DNA from: DATFLL01 sp035267785
Lineage (GTDB): Bacteria; Pseudomonadota; Gammaproteobacteria; DATFLL01
DNA: 51,959 bases
Assembly: GCA_035267785.1 (NCBI GenBank)
Contig: DATFLL010000093.1
Coordinates: forward strand, 1-51,959
Reading direction: 5' to 3'
Shown: piece after piece, positions 48,620-51,959 of the stretch
Numbering within the stretch: position 1 is the stretch's first letter
How the letters are laid out: each line of letters starts with the position of its first letter
Translations under genes and position numbers: made by a program
The notes under the pieces: generated by a model
The model's database searches: none
The model's input: only the letters and a program-made list of their open reading frames with translations
Told to the model about the DNA's origin: nothing

Positions 48620-48646
48620 CCGAATTCGGTGGATTTGACCACCGAA
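48620..48646. promoter_or_regulatory. Palindromic upstream activating site candidates for the cydB promoter
   Basis: TTCGGTGG (48625-48632) and CCACCGAA (48639-48646) form a perfect 8-bp inverted repeat with a six-base spacer. It overlaps the 10-bp palindrome CCGAATTCGG (48620-48629). The dyad is centred about 100 bp before the predicted sigma-54 start, a normal enhancer distance. Confidence 0.5.
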
Positions 48647-48705
48647 ATGCCAATTGGTTTCCAGTTTACGGCCATTACTTGTTGTTTTTTATCGCGGTTT
48701 GCCCC

Positions 48706-48721
48706 TGGCACAGCGCTTGCT
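48706..48721 (+). promoter_or_regulatory. Sigma-54 promoter upstream of cydB
   Basis: TGGCACAGCGCTTGCT matches the -24/-12 consensus at all but one position (A instead of G after TGGCAC). GG and GC are ten bases apart. The expected start is near 48733. No other strong promoter was found before cydB. Confidence 0.8.
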
Positions 48722-48822
48722 CCTCGCTGTTGGCATAAGGATGTTGCGCCGGTCGACGGACCGACCACCCGAATCATAACGCATCCGTCCGGTCTAATCC
48801 GCCCGACAAGGAGATTGGCACG

Positions 48823-48927
48823 ATGCCCCATTCGCCCGATACGTGCCCCGGCGCCTTCCCGCCTCTCCCGGCCGAGGTCTCCAGCCCCGGCCAGGGCGGA
48901 TATCCAGCCGCGTCGGCGGCGGTTTGA
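48823..48927 (+). CDS. Small ORF of 34 codons in the cydB leader
   Basis: ATG 48823 follows AAGGAG at a spacing of eight (AAGGAGATTGGCACG-ATG), a good ribosome-binding site. It encodes 34 residues rich in Pro, Ala and Ser, with no hydrophobic stretch, so it is not a CydX-like subunit. I do not recognise it; it may be a leader peptide or chance. Confidence 0.3.
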   Translation: MPHSPDTCPGAFPPLPAEVSSPGQGGYPAASAAV

Positions 48928-48953
48928 CGCACGAGCATGATGGGCACGCGGCA

Positions 48954-49091
48954 ATGACCCGGGCACTTGCGGATCCGACCCTCCAGCTCCGAACCCGATT
49001 CGGGATGACCGCGATGCCTCACAGGCTCCGGCCGGCGCCGGCCCGTCGTCTGTCACGATTCCCCGCCCTGCTCACGCGGAGCGGATCATGA
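48954..49091 (+). CDS. Small ORF of 45 codons overlapping the cydB start
   Basis: The frame starts at ATG 48954 and encodes a basic, Arg-rich peptide of 45 residues. It ends in a TGA that overlaps the cydB ATG (ATGA at 49088-49091). Translation through it would deliver ribosomes to cydB, whose own ribosome-binding site is poor. It has no recognised homologue, and its reality is uncertain. Confidence 0.3.
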   Translation: MTRALADPTLQLRTRFGMTAMPHRLRPAPARRLSRFPALLTRSGS

Positions 49092-50194
49092 ACGAGCTGC
49101 ACCTGTTCCTGGCCAACACCTGGTTCGTTTTGTTGGGCCTGATGCTCGCGCTCTATGTAGTCCTCGATGGCTTCGACCTGGGCGTTGGCATCCTCTCGTT
49201 TTTCGCTCGCGACGAGGGACGCCGCGGCGTGATGATGTCCACGCTCGGCAGCGTATGGGACGCCAACGAAACCTGGCTCATCGTGCTCGGCGGTACGCTG
49301 TTCGGCGCCTTTCCGCTGGCCTATGGCGTGGTACTGCACGCCCTGTCCATCCCCATCGCACTCATGCTGGTCGGGCTCATCGGCCGCGCTGTGGCCTTCG
49401 AGATGCGCAAACGCGCCGCAAGCACGCAGTCATGGAATATCGCCTTTGGTGCGGGCAGCCTCCTGGCCGCCGTCGCGCAGGGCTATGCCCTCGGCGCCCT
49501 CATCAAGGGATTGGCCGTTCGCCACGGCATCTACACCGGCGGCCTGTGGGACTGGCTGACGCCGTTCTCGACGTTGGTGGCCGTGGGCCTGAGCACCGGC
49601 TACACACTGCTCGGCGCCACGTACCTGCTCATGAAGACGCGCGGCGAGACACAGCGGCGCAACATCCGCCGCGCCTGGGCCGCCGCATGGCTCATGATGG
49701 TCGCCGCCGCGGCTGTCATCCTCTGGACCCCGCTACAACACCCGCAAGGTGCGCACAACTGGTTCGAATCGAGTTCGGCGGACTATTTGCTGCCGCTGCC
49801 GGTCGCGGCGGTATTCGCATTCGCGATGCTGCTGCGCGCGCTGCGCAACCGACGCAAGCGGGCTCCCTTCCTCTGGAGCAACACCATCGTCGTGCTGTCG
49901 CTGCTCGGTTTGGCCCTGAGCCTCTATCCCTATGTCATACCGCAGAGCGTGACCGTGGGACAGGCGGCCGCCTCGAGCAAGACGCTGGTGTTCATGCTGA
50001 CAGGCATCGGAGTGCTCATCCCCATCATACTCATCTACAGCGGGTATCAATATGTTGTGTTTCGCGCCAGAATCGAGCCCGCCCAGTACGAGCATGACAC
50101 GTCGTCCAGGCAGACGGCGCAGATCGGATACCGCGACGCGGCCGAAAACGATAACCGAGGGCGTGTATCCAACGAAAACGTGGAGCGCGGCTGA
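49088..50194 (+). CDS. cydB: Cytochrome bd-type quinol oxidase subunit II, without adjacent subunit I
   Basis: This 368-residue CydB/CioB family membrane protein has about nine helices. The N-terminus LALYVVLDGFDLGVGIL, the segment GSVWDANETWLIVLGGTLFGAFPLAYG and VGRAVAFEMR-like LIGRAVAFEMR are diagnostic. CydB is the smaller, heme-poor subunit of a two-subunit terminal oxidase whose hemes and quinol site are mainly on CydA. No cydA lies in the upstream 717 bp or anywhere else in this window. The C-terminal tail of about 40 residues is hydrophilic. ATG 49088 overlaps a small ORF. Expression is probably driven by the sigma-54 promoter at 48706. Confidence 0.88.
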   Translation: MNELHLFLANTWFVLLGLMLALYVVLDGFDLGVGILSFFARDEGRRGVMMSTLGSVWDANETWLIVLGGTLFGAFPLAYGVVLHALSIPIALMLVGLIGRAVAFEMRKRAASTQSWNIAFGAGSLLAAVAQGYALGALIKGLAVRHGIYTGGLWDWLTPFSTLVAVGLSTGYTLLGATYLLMKTRGETQRRNIRRAWAAAWLMMVAAAAVILWTPLQHPQGAHNWFESSSADYLLPLPVAAVFAFAMLLRALRNRRKRAPFLWSNTIVVLSLLGLALSLYPYVIPQSVTVGQAAASSKTLVFMLTGIGVLIPIILIYSGYQYVVFRARIEPAQYEHDTSSRQTAQIGYRDAAENDNRGRVSNENVERG

Positions 50195-50251
50195 TCGTAT
50201 CGTCCGGCTCCGCCGCAGTTTGCGTATGGTGCGAAAGCCCGTTCTAATATT

Positions 50252-51709
50252 ATGAATGCCCACCCTCGCCAACAGCGTATGACGCGAAACATTCTCTATC
50301 GCTCGGTATGGTTGCCCGCGGCCTTGACTGCCGTTTTGCTGCTCATAGCGCTGGCGCTGCTCGTTGGCATGTCATGGCGCAGCCTGCAGCGCCTGGGACC
50401 CGTGCACAGCCATATGACGGAAGTCAGTCGCCTGGAGCAGACCAGTCTCGATCTTCAGGAACTCCTGCTACAGAGTCTGAGTCAAAACAAACCGGTAGAC
50501 CCGACCCGAGTAAAGCACTTGCGACATCAACTCGACCAGCTGATTGCGATGAACGGCCATCTGAGCGCATCCACCCCCGAACGGTTGCGCCAGGCCCGCG
50601 CGAGCCTGGACCGGCCCTCGCGCGCCTCCCTCGCAGCCAGCCTGGCTCAGATGCGCCGTATTCTGCCCGAGGAGACGTCCGCCCACGACCACATGCTCGA
50701 AACACTGCAGCGCAACACGCGCATGGAGCTGGAGATTGCGGTCGTCCTGATGATCGCCTTTCCGACGCTGATCGTGGTCACCCTGTTTTTCCTGCGAAAA
50801 CGCATCCTGGTCCCGCTGAACAATCTGGGCACGTTGATGTCGCTGCTCGCCGCGCAGGACTATACGCCGACCTCGCCGCGCCAGGTCGACCCGCTGCTGC
50901 AGCCGTTGTTCGAGAACTACAACGACCTGGTCAGCCGCCTGGCCGAGCTCGAAACGCACCATCAGGCGCGCCAGCACACGCTGGAGAACGAGGTGCGTAC
51001 TGCGGCCCAGGCCCTGCTCGAGCAGCAATGCACCCTGGCCCGAACCGAACGGCTGGCCGCGGTGGGCGAAGTCGCCGCCGGCCTCGCTCACGAGCTGCGC
51101 AATCCGCTGGCCGGGATACAGATGGCGCTGGGCAATCTGCGCAGGGATCTCACCGATCCCGACCAGGCTGCCCGTTTGGACCTCGTTATTAACGAGCTGA
51201 AACGCCTGACCCGACTGTTAAACGATCAACTCACGGAGTCACACCAGGTCCCGGAACCACTGACCGACGTTCCGCTCGCCGAGACAGTGGACGATTTGCT
51301 GACGCTGGTGCGCTACCAAGTACCCGAGCACATCGAGCTGCGCCATGCGGTCCCCGCGACCCTGCACTGCCCACTGCCGACGGGACGCCTGCGCCAGGCG
51401 CTGCTCAACCTCGTCCTCAATGCGGCTCAGGCGATCGGGGACCGTGCCGGTTCGGTCGAGGTCTTGGCCGCCCGCGACGGCCAGCAGTTGACGCTGCAGG
51501 TATGCGACGACGGCCCCGGACTACCCTCGGATCTGCTCGACAACGGCATACGCTCGTTCGCAACCTGGCGCGACAACGGCACCGGGCTTGGGTTGAGCAT
51601 GGTACGCCGCTTCGCCCGCGAGCTCGACGGCGAGCTTCGCCTGTCCAACCGCCCGGAGGGCGGTGCCTGCGTCGAGCTCATCTTGCCCTGCAAGGAGAAT
51701 CATGGCTGA
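50252..51709 (+). CDS. Membrane sensor histidine kinase (NtrB/ZraS-like)
   Basis: This 485-residue kinase has two membrane helices (about residues 20-40 and 165-185), with a helical periplasmic sensor of about 120 residues between them. A HAMP-like linker and a coiled segment follow. The HisKA has the box GLAHELRNPLAGIQMAL, and the HATPase domain shows LLNLVLNAAQAIGD, CDDGPGLPSDLL and NGTGLGLSMVRR. The HisKA type (HELRNPL) is that of kinases partnered with NtrC-family regulators. It overlaps the next gene, a response regulator, by eight bases. It starts 57 bp after cydB. ATG 50279 is a possible alternative start. Confidence 0.9.
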   Translation: MNAHPRQQRMTRNILYRSVWLPAALTAVLLLIALALLVGMSWRSLQRLGPVHSHMTEVSRLEQTSLDLQELLLQSLSQNKPVDPTRVKHLRHQLDQLIAMNGHLSASTPERLRQARASLDRPSRASLAASLAQMRRILPEETSAHDHMLETLQRNTRMELEIAVVLMIAFPTLIVVTLFFLRKRILVPLNNLGTLMSLLAAQDYTPTSPRQVDPLLQPLFENYNDLVSRLAELETHHQARQHTLENEVRTAAQALLEQQCTLARTERLAAVGEVAAGLAHELRNPLAGIQMALGNLRRDLTDPDQAARLDLVINELKRLTRLLNDQLTESHQVPEPLTDVPLAETVDDLLTLVRYQVPEHIELRHAVPATLHCPLPTGRLRQALLNLVLNAAQAIGDRAGSVEVLAARDGQQLTLQVCDDGPGLPSDLLDNGIRSFATWRDNGTGLGLSMVRRFARELDGELRLSNRPEGGACVELILPCKENHG

Positions 51710-51959
51710 CACCCTACTCGTAATCGAAGATGAAGCTCTGCTCGGCGGCGAGCTCCAGCGTCACTACCGCCACCACGGCTGGGAAGTGGTATTGGCGCAG
51801 GATATCGACAGCGCGCGCCGGGTACTCTTCGATCAGAGGCTCGACCCGCTGGTCGTGCTATCGGACATGAGCCTGCCGGACGGCAATACCCTGGACTTGC
51901 TGGAATCGGTACGCAGCCGCGTGCCGAGCGGGGAGTGGCTATTCCTGACCGGTTACGGC
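51702..51959 (+). CDS. Response regulator receiver domain (truncated by window end)
   Basis: Only the first 86 residues are visible. They form a receiver domain with acidic pocket VIEDEALL, phosphoacceptor Asp55 in LSDMSLPDGNTL and the conserved Thr in FLTGYG. The start ATG 51702 follows AAGGAG and overlaps the kinase stop. The pairing with an NtrB-like kinase suggests an NtrC-family activator of sigma-54 promoters, but the AAA+ and DNA-binding domains lie beyond the window. If so, the cydB sigma-54 promoter is an obvious target. Confidence 0.8.
   Translation, partial: MADTLLVIEDEALLGGELQRHYRHHGWEVVLAQDIDSARRVLFDQRLDPLVVLSDMSLPDGNTLDLLESVRSRVPSGEWLFLTGYG

Larger units (their letters stand above)
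48371..49087. other. Long control region upstream of cydB
   Basis: This 717-bp gap lies between the divergent response regulator and cydB. It contains palindromes (48620-48646), a sigma-54 promoter (48706-48721), a hairpin with an ANTAR-like hexaloop (GGTCG-ACGGAC-CGACC, 48751-48766) and two small open frames (48823-48927 and 48954-49091). A short direct repeat, CCAGTGCCGATC, occurs near 48529 and 48570. There is no room for cydA and no recognisable cydA remnant. Confidence 0.55.

Noticed and set aside
48371..49087. Decayed cydA upstream of cydB
   Set aside because: Translation in all three plus frames shows no CydA motif, and the gap is far too short for the gene.
48823..49091. Small ORFs as the CydX subunit
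   Set aside because: Neither peptide has a transmembrane helix; CydX is a short membrane protein that usually follows cydB.

Overview
The window (about 52 kb, GC-rich apart from a few short stretches) looks like a chromosomal piece of a halotolerant gammaproteobacterium. The gene content suggests a relative of the Chromatiales/Ectothiorhodospiraceae, but this is inference: no rRNA or marker gene is present. Nearly all of it is tightly packed coding sequence with short or overlapping junctions. I saw no tRNA, rRNA, CRISPR array, transposase or prophage gene. The left edge is a run of 12 G, which may be an assembly or sequencing edge artefact.

Layout. (1) 0.2-5.8 kb: a cytochrome b561/YceI/YceI-lipoprotein operon, mntP, a secreted CARDB-like protein, and a GlxA-type AraC regulator divergent from an OsmC-family gene, followed by a small lower-GC secreted protein. 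(2) 6-12.8 kb: iron-type alcohol dehydrogenase, an EamA exporter, a non-coding repeat cluster (8.26-8.85 kb), nnrS, the ergothioneine genes egtB-egtD and a DUF427 gene. (3) 12.9-22.7 kb, minus strand: a complete assimilatory nitrate operon nrtA-nrtB-nrtD-nirB-nirD-nasA, preceded by nasT. The 437-bp gap between nasT and nrtA holds a near-perfect sigma-54 promoter, an NtrC-like site, paired hexaloop hairpins of the ANTAR-target type and an intrinsic terminator overlapping the second hairpin. Nitrogen limitation (sigma-54/NtrC) and nitrate (NasT antitermination) therefore appear to be read in series. (4) 23.1-31.5 kb: a DUF1269 membrane protein, an LPP20-type lipoprotein, a two-gene AddAB-like helicase/nuclease pair, and a histone-deacetylase-family protein. 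(5) 31.6-38.7 kb: an acyl-CoA-ligase/GNAT fusion divergent from the deacetylase, then a MarR regulator with a 20-bp palindromic operator inside its own promoter, followed by asnO-ngg for the compatible solute N-acetylglutaminylglutamine amide. (6) 38.7-43.1 kb: sixA, ppx and convergent ppk (polyphosphate). (7) 43.2-48.4 kb, minus strand: an OmpR-type two-component pair, then a three-gene module (retropepsin-like protease, seven-helix protein with a degenerate transglutaminase domain, RimK-like ATP-grasp ligase) lying just upstream of ppk. (8) 48.4-52 kb: a cytochrome bd subunit II gene without an adjacent cydA, behind a second sigma-54 promoter with a palindromic upstream site, followed by a histidine kinase and a response regulator cut by the window end.

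The most interesting parts are the sigma-54 plus ANTAR leader of the nitrate operon, the retropepsin/degenerate-transglutaminase/ATP-grasp module, the lone cydB under apparent sigma-54 control, the acetyltransferase/deacetylase divergent pair, and the MarR-controlled osmolyte locus.
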